Part shown: piece by piece, positions 21,560-32,522 of the stretch
Layout of the letters: every line of letters starts with the position of its first letter
Position numbering within the stretch: the first letter of the stretch is position 1
From: Arvicola amphibius
Taxonomy: Eukaryota > Chordata > Mammalia > Rodentia > Cricetidae
Length of the DNA: 64,000 bases
Direction of reading: 5' to 3'
NCBI RefSeq assembly: GCF_903992535.2
Contig: NC_052052.2
Coordinates: 4,752,501-4,816,500 of the forward strand
Made by a program: the position numbers and the translations under genes
The notes under the pieces: generated by a model
The model's database searches: none
The model's input: the letters and a program-made list of their open reading frames with translations, nothing else
Told to the model about the DNA's origin: nothing

Positions 21560-21975
21560 AGGTTTTATCCATGGCTCTGTGTGTCGGCACTGGTGGCACC
21601 ACACCCTTTCAATTGCTGGACAGTAGCCCACATTTTACTTAGTCACTCATCTATTGATGAGTGGCCAATTCTTGTTTGTTCATTTGAGACAAGATCTCAC
21701 TGTGTAGCTTTAACTGGTCTGGATCTTACTATATAGACCAGGCTGCCCTGGAATTCACCATATTGATCAGATGGCATGGAATTCACAGAGATTCACCTGC
21801 CTCTGCCTCCCAAGTGGCTGGGTTTAAAAGTTGTGCACCACCATATCCAACTTTCCTTGGTGATCATGAACAATGCTGCTGTAGCTATATTTGAACGTAT
21901 TTTGCATGGACACCTCCTTCCATTTCTCTTGAGTTTGTAGAATTCCAGGGTCACCTGGAAACTCTGTGTCCAAAC
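21560..21975 (-). mobile_element. Ancient L1M fragment interrupted by an old B1
   Basis: Antisense L1 wording: ctcatctattgatgagtggc, gatcatgaacaatgctgctg and ggacacctccttccatttct. The two halves are separated by the B1 at 21677-21855. Confidence 0.7.
21677..21855 (-). mobile_element. Old B1 SINE inside L1M
   Basis: Plus-strand wording: ttgagacaagatctcactgt, tatagaccaggctgccctgg, cctgcctctgcctcccaagt and ttgtgcaccaccata. The internal duplication typical of old B1 is present (ggaattcac twice). Confidence 0.8.
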
Positions 21976-22211
21976 TTTCAAGGAGCCAACAGACTTTTTT
22001 TTCCAGAATGTACACCCATCTTTATTCACAAAATAGAGGTCTAGTTTTAAGTGTTGAGCTTTTAATTTTCTCTGCAGGAGAGGATGGACTTTAGGAGCCA
22101 GAGTAAAGCAAGACCTGCGTTCAGACACCAGAGAGGAGCTGGTGGTCCCCTGGGGAGGAGGATGCACACTAGGTCAGAACTCAGAGTACTGGGGCACTGG
22201 TGTGGAGTAAG

Positions 22212-22393
22212 TCTAGAGCGGGTGTAGACTGTGTGTAGAGTGGGTGTAGACTGTGTGCAGAGCGGGTGTAGACTGTGTATAGACTGTGTAGAGCAGGTGT
22301 AGACTGTGTGTAGAGCGGGTGTAGACTGTGTGTAGACTGTGTGTAGAGCGGGTATAAATTGTTTATAGACTGTGTGTAAAGCAGGTGTAGACT
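22212..22393 (+). repeat. 22-bp minisatellite with 11-bp half units
   Basis: Units of the form tgtagagcgggtgtagactg plus tg (22 bp) repeat head-to-tail, with extra 11-bp half units (tgtagactgtg) inserted at least twice. The minus-strand frame rich in LYTQST repeats is a by-product. Confidence 0.92.
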
Positions 22394-22648
22394 GTTCCCA
22401 GGCTTGCCGGGAGTTCCAGGCACAGGTGGAGGAGGATGCTGAGATTGAGTGGGGGGATCAGGGCCAGGTCAGGGCACATGTGGGGCCATCGACATGCAGA
22501 TGTGTGTAAAGTCACAGTGGGACTGAACCACAGATGGAGCAAATGGAGGGCAGGTCCGAAGCAGAGCCATGGGGTCTGCCAGCAGCTAGGACCTAGATGG
22601 AGAGAGCTACCCAGGGGACCTAAAGTGGCCCTCAGCAGGAGACTCTCC

Positions 22649-23046
22649 TGTAGTGAGGAGCTGCGCGCCCAGCTCCTGGCTGCCTGGCTAGCTTGTGCCC
22701 TGAAATAACAACACACAAACTGTATTCTTTTAAACACTGCCTGGCCCATCAGTTCCAGCCTCTTATTAGCTAAATCTCACATCTCTTGCTTTAACCCATA
22801 TCTAATAATCTATGTAACACCATGAGTGGTGTCTTACCGGGAAAGATTCAGCATGTCTAACCAGGCGGCTAGCTTCATTGCATCTCTCTCACTGAGGAGA
22901 GGCATGGCGGTCTGTCTAACTTAGGAGAGGCGTGGCATCTGACTGAGCCATCTACCTCACTTCCTTCTTCCTGTTCTGTCTACTCCACCCACCTAAGGGC
23001 TGGCCAAGGCAGTTTCTTTATTAAAATAGAAGACCCTCCCACATCA
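22649..23046 (-). mobile_element. Solo LTR, cricetid-type ERV (copy B)
   Basis: It starts tgtagtgagg and ends cacatca on plus. It is flanked by a perfect 6-bp target duplication ctctcc at 22643-22648 and 23047-23052, which fits class II (ERVK-like) integration. It shares the internal landmarks of copy A plus an internal near-duplication around gagaggcatggc and gagaggcgtggc. Confidence 0.85.
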
Positions 23047-23052
23047 CTCTCC

Positions 23053-23929
23053 AGGGACAAGGTTCATCTAAGGGGGATACCTACCTAAGGGGTAGGTAGC
23101 ACCTAAGGGGGGGTGCCCTCTGCTCCCGGAAGTCGAGTGATTTGAAGCCAAGAAGTGTGTGATCGTATGCACTCCTTAGTGACCTTCGATAAAAGCAATG
23201 CCATGGAGTGGAGATCACGCTGAGGTGACCTGGGTGAGAAGGTGAGAAATGGCTGTGAATAGTCTGACTCCTTCTGGAATCCTGGTTCTGAGGTGGCAGA
23301 GTTGATGGATCCTATGGGACGTGGCATCAGCCAGCCTTACAGAATGGAGACCCTAGAGCATACTTAAAGATGGGTGGAAAAGCCACCAGAGAGGTGGAAC
23401 CAGATATTTCAACAAGAGAAGATTGCTGGAGGTGGGGGACATGACTGTCCAGGAGAACAGTGGCCTGTGGCAGGCCCAGAGACCCAGGGGCTGCTTCTCC
23501 TGCAGCAGAAGACACGCAGAAAGAGAAGTAGGAAGGGTGGGCTGGGTAGGGAGCTGGAATGAGTGTGGCCGTGAAAGTCTAGATCCAGCCCCTCCCTTCC
23601 CACGTCTTCCCCTCTCCCTCCATCCCTTTGCTTTGTGGGAGCAGGGCCTCTGCAGGGAAAGGTGCCAGCAGGCGATGGGGGTGGGGGCTGATGGGGAATG
23701 AGGAGGTCTGGTAGCAGGGAGTTCATCTGTCCCCGGGAGACTGGCCATCAGTACAGCTCAGGGGAGCAGTGCCTGGCACACGGAGGTCAAGGAGAGGTTG
23801 GCGAAGGGTGTTCCAGAGACGTCTGTTTGTGCTATCTGGAGGTTGAACAGCCAGGGATGGATGCTGAGAAAAGTTACCAAGGCGGCAGTGGAGGGGCTGA
23901 GAGGTGCTTGGTGGGGGTGGAATGAATAG
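23053..23929. other. Unique G-rich non-coding sequence
   Basis: No repeat was recognised. Near 23065-23110 ctaaggggg motifs recur. Confidence 0.4.
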
Positions 23930-24240
23930 GATGGGACAAGGTGGAGTAGGGTGGGGTGGGTAGGGTGGGGTGGGGTGGGGTGGGTAGGGGTAGGGTAGGG
24001 TGGGGTGCAGTGGGGTAGGGTTGGGTAGTGTGGGCAGGGTGGGTGGGGTAGGGTGGGGTTGGGTAGGGTAGGGTAGTGTGGGCAGGGTGGGTGGGGTAGG
24101 GTGGGGTGGGGTAGGGTAGGGTAGTGTGGGCAGGGTGGGTGGGGTAGGGTGGGGTGGGGTAGGGTGGGTGGGTAGGGTAGGGTGGGGTGGGGTAGGGTAG
24201 GGTAGGGTAGGGTGGGGTAGGGTGGGTGGGTAGGGTAGTA
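23930..24240 (+). repeat. G-rich minisatellite, GGGTA/GGGTG with 48-bp higher-order period
   Basis: The array consists of GGGTA, GGGTG and GGGGT steps. The marker gtagtgtgggcaggg occurs at 24025, 24073 and 24121, giving an exact 48-bp higher-order unit. Nearly every step holds a G3-4 run, so G-quadruplexes are expected on plus. It is not canonical TTAGGG telomere repeat. The minus-strand Pro/Thr/His/Tyr frame is a by-product. Confidence 0.95.
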
Positions 24241-24496
24241 GGCAGTGTAGAGGACAGGCATGGATGCTGAGTCATCCAGGTTGATGGCGGTCTTAGGACT
24301 GAGTAAAAACAGGATCTGGGCTGGAAGAGAGTGCATAGGTGGCTGGGATGAAGAGGAAGGAACATTTAGGAGAGGGAGAAGCATTAGCTGTGAGAGAACT
24401 GAGGTTCAGAGGGAGGAAGGAGGATGGATAATTTGGAACCTGTAACAGGGAAGGAGACACCATCTTCCCCCTTTGCTCTTAAAATTATGATCTATG

Positions 24497-24659
24497 GCTG
24501 GGCGGTGGTGGTGCGCACCTTAATCCCAGCACTCAAGAGGCTGAGGCAGGCGGATCTTTGTGAGTTCAAGGCCAGCCTGGTCTACAGAGCTAGTTCCAGG
24601 ACAGACTCCAAAACTACAGAGAAACCGTGTTCCAAAAAACAAAACCAAAAGAAAAAAAC
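24497..24659 (+). mobile_element. B1 SINE
   Basis: Full-length B1 with gctgggcggtggtggtgcgc, agttcaaggccagcctggtc, gacagactccaaaactacag and an A-rich tail. The flanks ttatgatctatg (24485-24496) and ttatggtctatg (24660-24671) form a 12-bp target duplication with one mismatch. Confidence 0.95.
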
Positions 24660-24671
24660 TTATGGTCTATG

Positions 24672-25499
24672 GACGACAAGGAGACACCATCCTTGGGGCC
24701 GGCCAGGTTCGAACAGACCAGGGTATGGTACAGGATGTTGCTGGTAGTCTATGGGACCCTGAGAGAGATGTGGAGGGCCAGCGCCTACAGAACTGCTCTG
24801 CTTCGGTGCTCACGTTCCCGTGTGTCACAGTGGCTCCTGCCCATAGGCCATCCCGTCTTGCAGCTAGCGCGTCTTGGTCCTGCCTCCATCTCCAGGCTCT
24901 AGCGTGTCTTTCAGCACTTAGTCACAGAAAGGATGAAGGAGGAAGATGGAGACCCCACAGGACTGTGTCAGCCATCTCTGGGGGAGAGTCCCAAAGAGCG
25001 GGTACCTTCCTCACTGCTATGACCCTAACCCAGCAGGAGTCAGTGTGAGCAAAGGTGTCTTCAGGCTCACTGTTTGGGGCTATGTTCCATCAGGACGAGA
25101 AAAGCGTCGCGTGGCAGCAGCCATTGGAAGCAGAGCCCAGGCTCCAAACCTCAACCTCCTTCCCAGTGACCTACTTCTCCCCTGAGGCTCCACCTCTGAC
25201 CGATTCTATAGAATCTTATCCTAAAGAGAGCCGCTGGCTGGGGATGGAGTGTTCAAGCCTGAGCCTGTGAAATGAGGGACCTTTCACTGCCAAGCCGTCA
25301 CAAAAGTGTGTAAGACACTAGAAGCTTCCCCCTCCTCACTCCTTCGGTACTCTCTCCTTCTGACCCCGTGTGGAAGTCATGCCCATCTCATTTTATCTCG
25401 GTATTTCTGGCAGATAACAAGGCCTGAGGTACCGACTCAGAGCTTCAGGGATCCCACAGGCCCTGGCTGGCACCATCACCAGCCATTTGGAAGTTGAGG
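24672..25499. other. Unique non-coding sequence
   Basis: No repeat or exon was recognised. Confidence 0.45.
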
Positions 25500-26060
25500 C
25501 AGACAGATTGGATTGGGTTGTTGATGGAGTTTGCCAGTTTGTGGTGGGAATTGACTGAATTTATTATCGTTTTTGCCAATAGTCCTCTGCCAGATATTTA
25601 TTTAATCTGGGGATTTCTCGAGGATGTTAGGGGTTTGATGGGCAGGCGGCTGGAAGCCAAGGGGGCTGTGTTTGAGCTGGCATCCTCCCTTGCTCTGGCT
25701 GGCACCTCATTCACTGCACAGCAGAAGCACCCGTGATGTGTAACAGTTAGAGTCTGGGGTTTATGCCTGTGGCCAGGACAGCTCTGAGCCTGCCTGGCCA
25801 GTACTGATCATCGAGTCAGATATCACAGAGAAATAGGGACAGATTTTCTGAAGATTAGAACTACTTGTACCCCCTCCTCCCCAGTATCTTATCCAGCAAA
25901 GTTTGTTATGCCTGTATAAGGAGCGATTAATTAAACCGAAAAGCCAGTGCTGTCAACCATGTGTAAGTAGTTTGGGGTGCTGCGTCCTTAGGATGCTAAG
26001 ACAAAGGAGGCAGACAAATATTTACATCTGCTTTGTTTCCTGTTTCCATGGCAAAAGCCT
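25500..26060. promoter_or_regulatory. Repeat-free block, candidate conserved element
   Basis: High-complexity sequence with a ttattatcgtttttgccaat segment, ttaattaaaccg at 25928, and aaatatttacatctgctttg near 26017 (forkhead-like). Texture and lack of repeats are the only evidence. Confidence 0.25.
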
Positions 26061-26069
26061 CTGTAATGG

Positions 26070-26320
26070 TATTTCTCTTTTTAGGCATCTCTCTGTGTGT
26101 GTCTATGTATGTTAATTCATGTGTAGGAGTGTTTGGTGTGCATATATGTGTGCCACATGTGTGCGGTACCTACGGAGGCTGAGTGTGTCAGACTCCTTGG
26201 AACTGGAGTTAAGGATGCTTGTGAACTGCCAAGCCATGCGGCTGCTGGGAACTGAGCCCAGACCCTTTTGATGTGAGGGTATCAAGTGCTCTTAGCCACC
26301 GAGCCATCTCTCCAGCCCCT
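26070..26320 (-). mobile_element. B3 SINE
   Basis: Plus-strand end ttagccaccgagccatctct ccagccc is the reverse of the B3 head. The body has a TG-rich tail side at 26093-26160. Confidence 0.82.
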
Positions 26321-26575
26321 CCAGGGGTTTCTTACCTCAAACAGGAGCCCTTTTGGTCCCTTTCAGAGCCATCGCTTTTCTTTATGGAAATGTGTTTCAG
26401 AAAGCTGCTGAAACACATTACAGTTGAGGAATGTCCAGAGGGTGACACTAATAACATGGGCTGCACTGGCTTTTTAAAAAGGGCCTATTTTTAAAGAGAC
26501 GCCACACTAAATCCAGGTTGGCTAAATCACTTCAATTGATCAAGACTATGCAATGACCCTGCCCCTAGTACCATA

Positions 26576-26700
26576 TAGAACTGAGCAGGGCGGTGGCAGA
26601 GCCTGTTATCCCGGCCCCAGGAGGAGACGGAGGACAGAAGTCGCAAGGTCCTCTTTGGTACTATAGTGAGGTTGGGACTAGTCTGGGCCCCCTTAGCCCT
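26576..26700 (+). mobile_element. Degenerate B1/B4-like fragment
   Basis: Wording: gcagggcggtggcagagcct, gttatcccggccccaggagg, ggttgggactagtctgggc. Strongly diverged. Confidence 0.5.
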
Positions 26701-27225
26701 GTCAGTTAATGAAAGGGCAAATAAAACCGCCCTAGGCAGACAAATCGAAGTAGTGGGGGTGTTGACTTAAGTAGATCCCTAACTAGTTCATAGAACGTGT
26801 GTGTAAAATTTGGAGAAAATGAGAGTTTCTGTGTCCCTACCCACAAGGTTGTCAGCTCATAGCCTTTGCCGTTTAAGAAGAGAAACGGCGTGTAATAGAC
26901 ACATGTTCATCCCAGTGTCCCCTCGCCTCATGGCGGTGTTCGTGGCCATGTTTCTCCTCACTATTTTCTCACACCTTTCATGTGTCTCTGGGGCCCTCAG
27001 CAACACACAACATTGTTTGTAGGTTTTAAAACTTTACGCAAATGAGATCGTCCATTGTTTTCTCACAGTGCTGCTTTGTGTTAGCTCTGTGTTAAACGCG
27101 GACGTGGGGATAATATATAGCATCCATCCTACAGATGCGCGCACATACCTAGTGAAGACATGTGCTCTGACGGTTTGCTTATTTTTGACTGTAAAATAGA
27201 ATTTGGTTGCAGTAATATTGATGCA
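26701..27225. other. Unique sequence, possible L1M scrap
   Basis: Near 27020-27110 ttaaaactttacgcaaatga gatcg recalls an antisense L1M 3' UTR, uncertain. Confidence 0.3.
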
Positions 27226-27605
27226 GTGATGTTTTTAGGTGTGGGTGTGTGTATACACGAATGCAGACACAAACATATATATGAGTATATGAGTGTGTAT
27301 ATGTGTGTGCATATGTATGCATGTATGATTATGTGCGGATACGTGCGTATGTGTGAGCGCGTACATGAATGTACGTTGGCGTACATGCTCAAGTGTGTGG
27401 ATGCATGTGTGTGCCTATGCATGTGGAGGCTGGGGGACAACCTTGTTTGTCTTTTCTGAGATGTCCCCACCTTTCTTTTTGACACAGAATCTTCTACTGA
27501 CTCGTCAAGTAGGGTAGGCCGGCTGGCCGTAGAGCCCCAGGGATTTGCCTGTCCTGGGCTTCTGAAGGCTGCGGCTATGAGCGCCTTGCCACCGTGTCCA
27601 TCTTT
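27226..27605 (-). mobile_element. TG-rich tract plus diverged RSINE1
   Basis: A purine-pyrimidine rich TG/TA stretch to about 27420 is the expanded tail. Then gtggaggctgggggacaacc, ggccggctggccgtagagcc and ccttgccacc follow RSINE1 order on the minus strand. Confidence 0.6.
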
Positions 27606-28370
27606 GTAAACATTTTCAAATGTGTGCTCTGAAGATGGAACACAGGCTCTCCTTCTCGCGCAGCAGTAACCCCCACCCGCCCCCGAGGTGGGGTTCTCAG
27701 TGGTGCCTTCCATGGACAAGTGTTCCCTAATTTGGATGTAGTTTCGTTTTTAGCCCATTCTTAGTTCTTACGATTAATACTTTTGTGCTTGCTCAAAAGA
27801 CTTTACTCCATACAATACAGTCACCCTCTGTATGACTTTCTAAAAGTCACAGGCCCTCACTCTTCTTGTTTGAGTTTTAACCCACCCGGAACCATTCTGC
27901 ATAGGAAAGTTTTTCCTTCTCCACGGCATTTCTGCGTGTCCAGCCCGTCCCTGTCACCCGCGCTTCTGTATAAGACTTTGGTCTTACATACAAGTATCCA
28001 TTTGTGTGTCGGTCTGTTGTAAGTCTCTATGGCATCCGGGGGTCGATCTGACTTCTTCATGGCTATGGGTTTAGAATGAGTCTTAGTAGGCGGTGGATCA
28101 TGTTCTCTCTGTACTCCATATGAGATGCTCGGGTATGTCGTTCATTCTGCCTGTTCCTGGCCTTTGCTTTCCCAAGTCAGGTGCGAAATCAAGGTTCATC
28201 AAGATCTTGAATCCCCTTGAGGATTTTGATTGCAGCTACTTTGAACTATTTGCCCGTTGGATAGAACTTGTCTTTTCATGATTGTGTCCCTTCTATATTT
28301 GAACATGATGTATATCTAATATATATTTATATTATTTAATGTATTTCTTCATATTTTATATTGTGCTTTT
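27606..28370. other. Unique non-coding sequence
   Basis: No repeat was recognised. An AT-rich patch with near-palindromic atatattta words lies at 28310-28360. Confidence 0.4.
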
Positions 28371-28487
28371 AAAAAAATCTCTTTTTTGGAGACAGTGTTT
28401 CTATGTAGCCTAGGCTGATCTTGAACTTGCAGCAATCCTCCTGCTTCAGCCACCGGAATGCTGGGATTACAGACCTGCACCACCAAA
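28371..28487 (-). mobile_element. Proto-B1-like SINE
   Basis: Plus wording gagacagtgtttctatgtag, ccaccggaatgctgggatta and cagacctgcaccacca fits an old monomeric B1 (PB1 type) in reverse. Confidence 0.7.
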
Positions 28488-28887
28488 GAACTTTATGTTT
28501 TATTCATAAATGAATTCTTCAAAAAAAAAACCCTGAGAAGTTATTCTTAGAAAGATTATATTTAAATTGCAATTATAATTGGTTTCTTTTAAATTATATT
28601 TTCTGTTTGTCACAGTTGTAATGATATTAATTTACTTTTGTGTGCTGAGTTTATATCTCGTTGCTTTGGGAAAGCTTTAAATTTGATGCACTGTCCACAG
28701 AGCGTGGTGATTCTCTCTCTATCACCTCGCCTTTGCGTGTGTGGAGCATGGTGCTACTCCCTCTCCCAAGTTTGCAGCCCAGTTCCTGTTCTCATACGGC
28801 AGTGTGGACTGGGACTTCTGTGATGTTCACAAGCACTGATAATCACAGGAGCTCTCGTCCCACTCCTATGTTAAAAGAGCCTCTTTG
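28488..28887. other. AT-rich unique sequence
   Basis: Nothing recognised. Confidence 0.35.
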
Positions 28888-29075
28888 GGCCTGGGGACGT
28901 GGCGGAGAGCTTACCCAGCAGGCATGAACCCCTGAGTTAGGTCCTAAGCACCGTGTAGTACACACCTGTAATCCCAGCACAAAGGAGGTAGAAGGGGAGG
29001 ATCAGAAATTCAAGGTCATCCTCAACTACATAGCAAATCTGAGCAGCCTGCACTATATGATGCTCTTTAAGGAGG
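28888..29075 (+). mobile_element. B4 SINE
   Basis: The tRNA-like head (gcctggggacgtggcggaga) is followed by the B1-like half: cacacctgtaatcccagcac and ttcaaggtcatcctcaacta. Confidence 0.78.
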
Positions 29076-29106
29076 GAGGGATGGAAGGAGAGAGGTGGGG
29101 ATTGAC

Positions 29107-29124
29107 AGGGATAGACAGATAGGC

Positions 29125-29159
<35 letters not shown>

Positions 29160-29162
29160 TAG
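29107..29162 (+). repeat. (GACA)n microsatellite
   Basis: About 11 GACA units flanked by GATA variants. Confidence 0.95.
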
Positions 29163-29464
29163 TGCGAGTTAGTTTTCTATATCTCCTGGTTTCTACTGGT
29201 GTTTGCCAAGGATTTGTTTTGTTTGTTTTCCTGCATAATATGAATATTTTATTTGGTTAGGAAATTTTCTTCTAATCGCAGTTTTCTAAGATTATTTATT
29301 CTGCATCCATTTTCCAGTGTCCCCTCCCTCCTCTCCTCCCAGTCCCCTCCTGCCTCCCCTCTGCCCCCACCCTTTCCACTCCTCCCCTGTTTTTATTCTT
29401 TAATCACAAGTGCACCTTTAATGGTTATGAATACTTTCAAGGCAGCTATTAAAGGCAGCCATGT

Positions 29465-29690
29465 TCAGACTGGAGGGATGGCTCAGCAGCTGAGAGCACC
29501 TGTTTTTCCAGAGGACCTAGGCTTGGTCCCTAGCACCAATATGGCTATTCACTGTAGTAGTTCCAGTTCCAGGTACTCTGGTGCCCTCTTTTGGCCTCTG
29601 TGGGCACTGCAGGCATGTGGTACATATATACATACATGCATACACACACACACACACACACAAGCACACAAACACACACATTTTAAAAAA
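29465..29690 (+). mobile_element. B3 SINE with CA tail
   Basis: Head gactggagggatggctcagc, middle agttccagttccaggtactc and tggcctctgtgggcactgca, ending in CA repeats. Confidence 0.87.
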
Positions 29691-29929
29691 TGATTTACTG
29701 TATTTTTTTCTGTGATGATGTTTCCAGGAGTTGTATTTACTCATTTATATAAGATCCAAGAGGAGCTTCTGTTTCATCCCTGTGTCCTGCTGGCCTCTGG
29801 ACTGGTTTTCCCATAATGCTTTTGTCAGAGTAGATGACAGACATACTTTTGAAGTCACAGAGTAATTATACTTTGTAAAAAATTGTGTCAGATCAGGGTT
29901 ATTTACTATTTGAATGCTTAAAGACCCGG

Positions 29930-30610
29930 TTCTAGGGCCTGCTGTTTTAATCTACTACTTCGATTTCCATGTTTATAAGAATATTAGGGTTTTCAAAGCC
30001 ATATTTTCTTAAGGCAGTTTTGATATATCCATTCTCTTGGAGTCTATCCATTTCATTTGTTCCCAATTTATTGCCACGAGCCAGCCATATATCCTCCCAA
30101 TAACTCCTTAATCTCTGCAACTTCTCCAGTAATGTTCTTTTCGCTCCTAATATTGTCCTATTCTCCATCAAATATTTGTCATCTATATTGTTCTTTCCCA
30201 AGAACTTTTGAGTTTGTCACTTGCATTTGCTTCATAGATTTTCTGTTTTGTGGATCTGTTTTCATATTTATTTTCTGCCTCCTCTATTCTGTGAGTGTGT
30301 TCTCCCATCCATTCCTAATGCTGTAAGGAGCAAGCTTGGAGTCCTCATTTTCAGCTTGTCCCCTTTTCTATAAAAGTTTAAGTTAATGAGCACATTATCC
30401 TCCACATTTTAATGTGGAGAATTCCTATTATCATCGAGTTCAAAATACTTTATGGCTTGCATTATGATTTCTCCATTAAATTGTCTAAAACTGTTTCTTC
30501 ATTTCCAAACTTTATTCTTTTAGATTCCTTTTGTTCTCAGATTCTTATTTGATTTGTAGTTTGCACAGTAATTTGGAAAAATGTGAACTTATAGTGCAAG
30601 TGCTTCTGAG
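29930..30610 (-). mobile_element. Possible decayed L1 or other retroelement segment
   Basis: AT-rich sequence. Antisense wording around 30420-30560 (atgatttctccattaaattg, tttccaaactttattc) recalls L1M ORF2. A minus-strand frame at 29947-30201 stays open for 84 codons and is charged and protein-like, but I could not assign it to any family. Low confidence. Confidence 0.35.
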
Positions 30611-30639
30611 ATTAAAAACCGATGGATTGATTTGGATAT

Positions 30640-30842
30640 ATATATATGTGTGCATGTGTGTATATGTACATGCATGTTTGTATGTATGTGTGTGGGCATG
30701 TGTAGACATGCCCATGCCATGACATGCATGTGGAAGTCAGAGGAGAACTTATAGCAGTCAGTTCTCTTCTTGTGCCATGTGGGCCTGGGCCAATGCCCAG
30801 GCGGTCCGGCAGGAAGACAAGCGTTTCAGTCTGATGAGCCGT
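30640..30842 (-). mobile_element. B3-type SINE, diverged
   Basis: Order on plus: TATATG-rich tail, catgtggaagtcagaggaga, cagtcagttctcttcttgtg, and a promoter end (cagtctgatgagccg). Confidence 0.7.
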
Positions 30843-30847
30843 TTTAT

Positions 30848-31215
30848 TGGTTGCATCAGTCCCTGTTTTGTTGCTGTGAGGAGACACTATGCCCAAGGCA
30901 GCTTATGAGAGAAAGCACTTAGCTGGGGCCTGGCTTACAGTTTCAGAGGGTGACTCCATGACCACTATGTCCCGAAGTATGGCAGCAGGCAGGCAGGCAT
31001 GGTGCTGGGGCAGTAGCTGAGAGCTCCCATCTGATCTGCTCGTCGCAGACACACAGAGAGACAGAGACAGACAGAGACTGGGCCTGGCATGGGTTTTTGA
31101 AACCTCAAAGCCCACCCCTAGTGGCATACCTTCTTCAACAAAGCCACACCTTACAATCCTTCTCAAACAGTCCCACAAACTGGGGCCCCAGGGTTTGGAC
31201 AAAGGAACTTAGGAG
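30848..31215 (+). mobile_element. Rodent MER-type repeat
   Basis: Begins ttgttgctgtgaggagacac, has cttacagtttcagagggtga, tttgaaacctcaaagcccac and caacaaagccacacctta. It belongs to the common class whose signature is a GCTGTGA(A/T)GA(G/A)ACACCATGACC start. Confidence 0.65.
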
Positions 31216-31219
31216 GGGC

Positions 31220-31500
31220 TTTCTCACTCAAAACCACGCTGGCCTGATCTACTTTTGAGATTTTTGAGAGCTGGTGCTGGTTCCAGGAAACAAGGGCTGC
31301 AGACTGCAGTGTGTGAGCCGTGCTTGCAACGAACAGAGTTTGTTAATTGTGCTGTTCAGTTTTTCATTGCTTTACTGATTTTGGTTTCTGCCTGTGCTGT
31401 AATTACAGAGAACAGCACAATAAAAATCATTGAGGTGGATTTGTCCATTCCTCGCTGTCTTCCTGAAGAGCCATCATTTGTTGGCAATGTCACTCCTTGG
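31220..31500. promoter_or_regulatory. Repeat-free block, candidate conserved element
   Basis: High-complexity sequence with a ctgtaattacagagaacagc core that contains an inverted ctgtaattacag (12-bp palindrome, homeodomain core TAATTA). Function is inferred. Confidence 0.3.
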
Positions 31501-31604
31501 TAAACTTGTTCTTTGCTTTTCTCCTGGAATGGGAGAGAAAGGGTGGTGTGTCCGTCCGTCCCTTTGTTCAATGGCAGCTCAAGACAGGTGAGAGTCGGGG
31601 GTTG

Positions 31605-31838
31605 GGGGACAACTCAGTCGATAATGTGATTTTTGTGCCATCATAAAGACCCTGCTTGGATCTCAAGGGTCCCCGTGGTGGTGTGTACTTGTGCCTGCTT
31701 GCAATCTCTGAGGATTGCTGGCCAGCCAGCCTAGTCTAATTGGGTGATGAGGGCCTGTCTCAAAAACTAAGGTAGAAGACTCCTTAGTAACCACACCCAG
31801 GGTTAACTTCTCACCTCCACACACATATATATGCATGT
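31605..31838 (+). mobile_element. RSINE1, diverged
   Basis: Order: a decayed head, ggtggtgtgtacttgtgcct, ctggccagccagcctagtct, gcctgtctcaaaaactaagg, then a CA-rich tail. Confidence 0.72.
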
Positions 31839-31865
31839 CACACACACACACACACACATACACCA

Positions 31866-31940
<75 letters not shown>
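31839..31940 (+). repeat. (CA)n(GA)n compound microsatellite
   Basis: About 20 CA units with one interruption, then about 29 GA units. It grew from the RSINE1 tail. Confidence 0.96.
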
Positions 31941-32254
31941 CTGCCACCTCTGTGGCTTCTGATGGGAATGTACTGGCTAGATAGAATGTGGCCTGCTGTG
32001 TCCTCTGAGACGTGAGCCCTCACTGCAGATCCTCTGAAGCTTGCCACCCCCTCTGTCCGAATGTCTTCACTGCTGACTCTTTGTGTCTGCCCCCCAGTCC
32101 TGCCTTTTCTCCTCAAGCTCTGCTCCCCATGATTGCTGTGTGTCCCACCTCTGTCCTCCAACATCTCAGACTCAGAGCTCTCCTTCCTTGGAACACTCCC
32201 CTTGCTCAAAGTTTAGATACAAAATTCCTTTTTATTAAGGATTAACCATCAAAA
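31941..32254. other. Unique non-coding sequence
   Basis: Nothing recognised. Confidence 0.4.
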
Positions 32255-32379
32255 TGTTTATTTGTTTTTGAGACAGGGCCTCACTATGTTGCCCTGGCTG
32301 GCCTTGAAATCAGAGAGATCTACCTACCTCTGCCCCAAGTGAGTGCTGGGATTAAAGGTGTGTGCCACCATGCCTGGCA
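32255..32379 (-). mobile_element. B1 SINE
   Basis: Plus wording: tttttgagacagggcctcac, ccctggctggccttgaaatc, gtgctgggattaaaggtgtg and gccaccatgcctggc. Confidence 0.88.
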
Positions 32380-32522
32380 ATTTATTTTTGTATTTAGTGT
32401 GTTTCGTGAGGGATGGGGTAGGGAAGCCACTGCCCATGTAGAGGTCAGAGGATGACTTCAACAATCGGATTCTTCAAGCTTGGCAGCAAGTACCTTATCC
32501 ACCAAGCTGTCTCGGCAGCCCA
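32380..32522 (-). mobile_element. B3-type SINE
   Basis: Plus wording gtagaggtcagaggatgact, cttggcagcaagtaccttat and ccaccaagctgtctcggcag is the reverse of a B3A-like head and body. Confidence 0.75.

Noticed and set aside
23930..24240. Interstitial telomere repeat
   Set aside because: No TTAGGG units. The steps are GGGTA, GGGTG and GGGGT.
23758..24384. 208-codon minus-strand frame rich in Pro, Thr, His and Tyr
   Set aside because: It is the translation of the G-rich minisatellite. The repeat length (48 bp) keeps it open by arithmetic.
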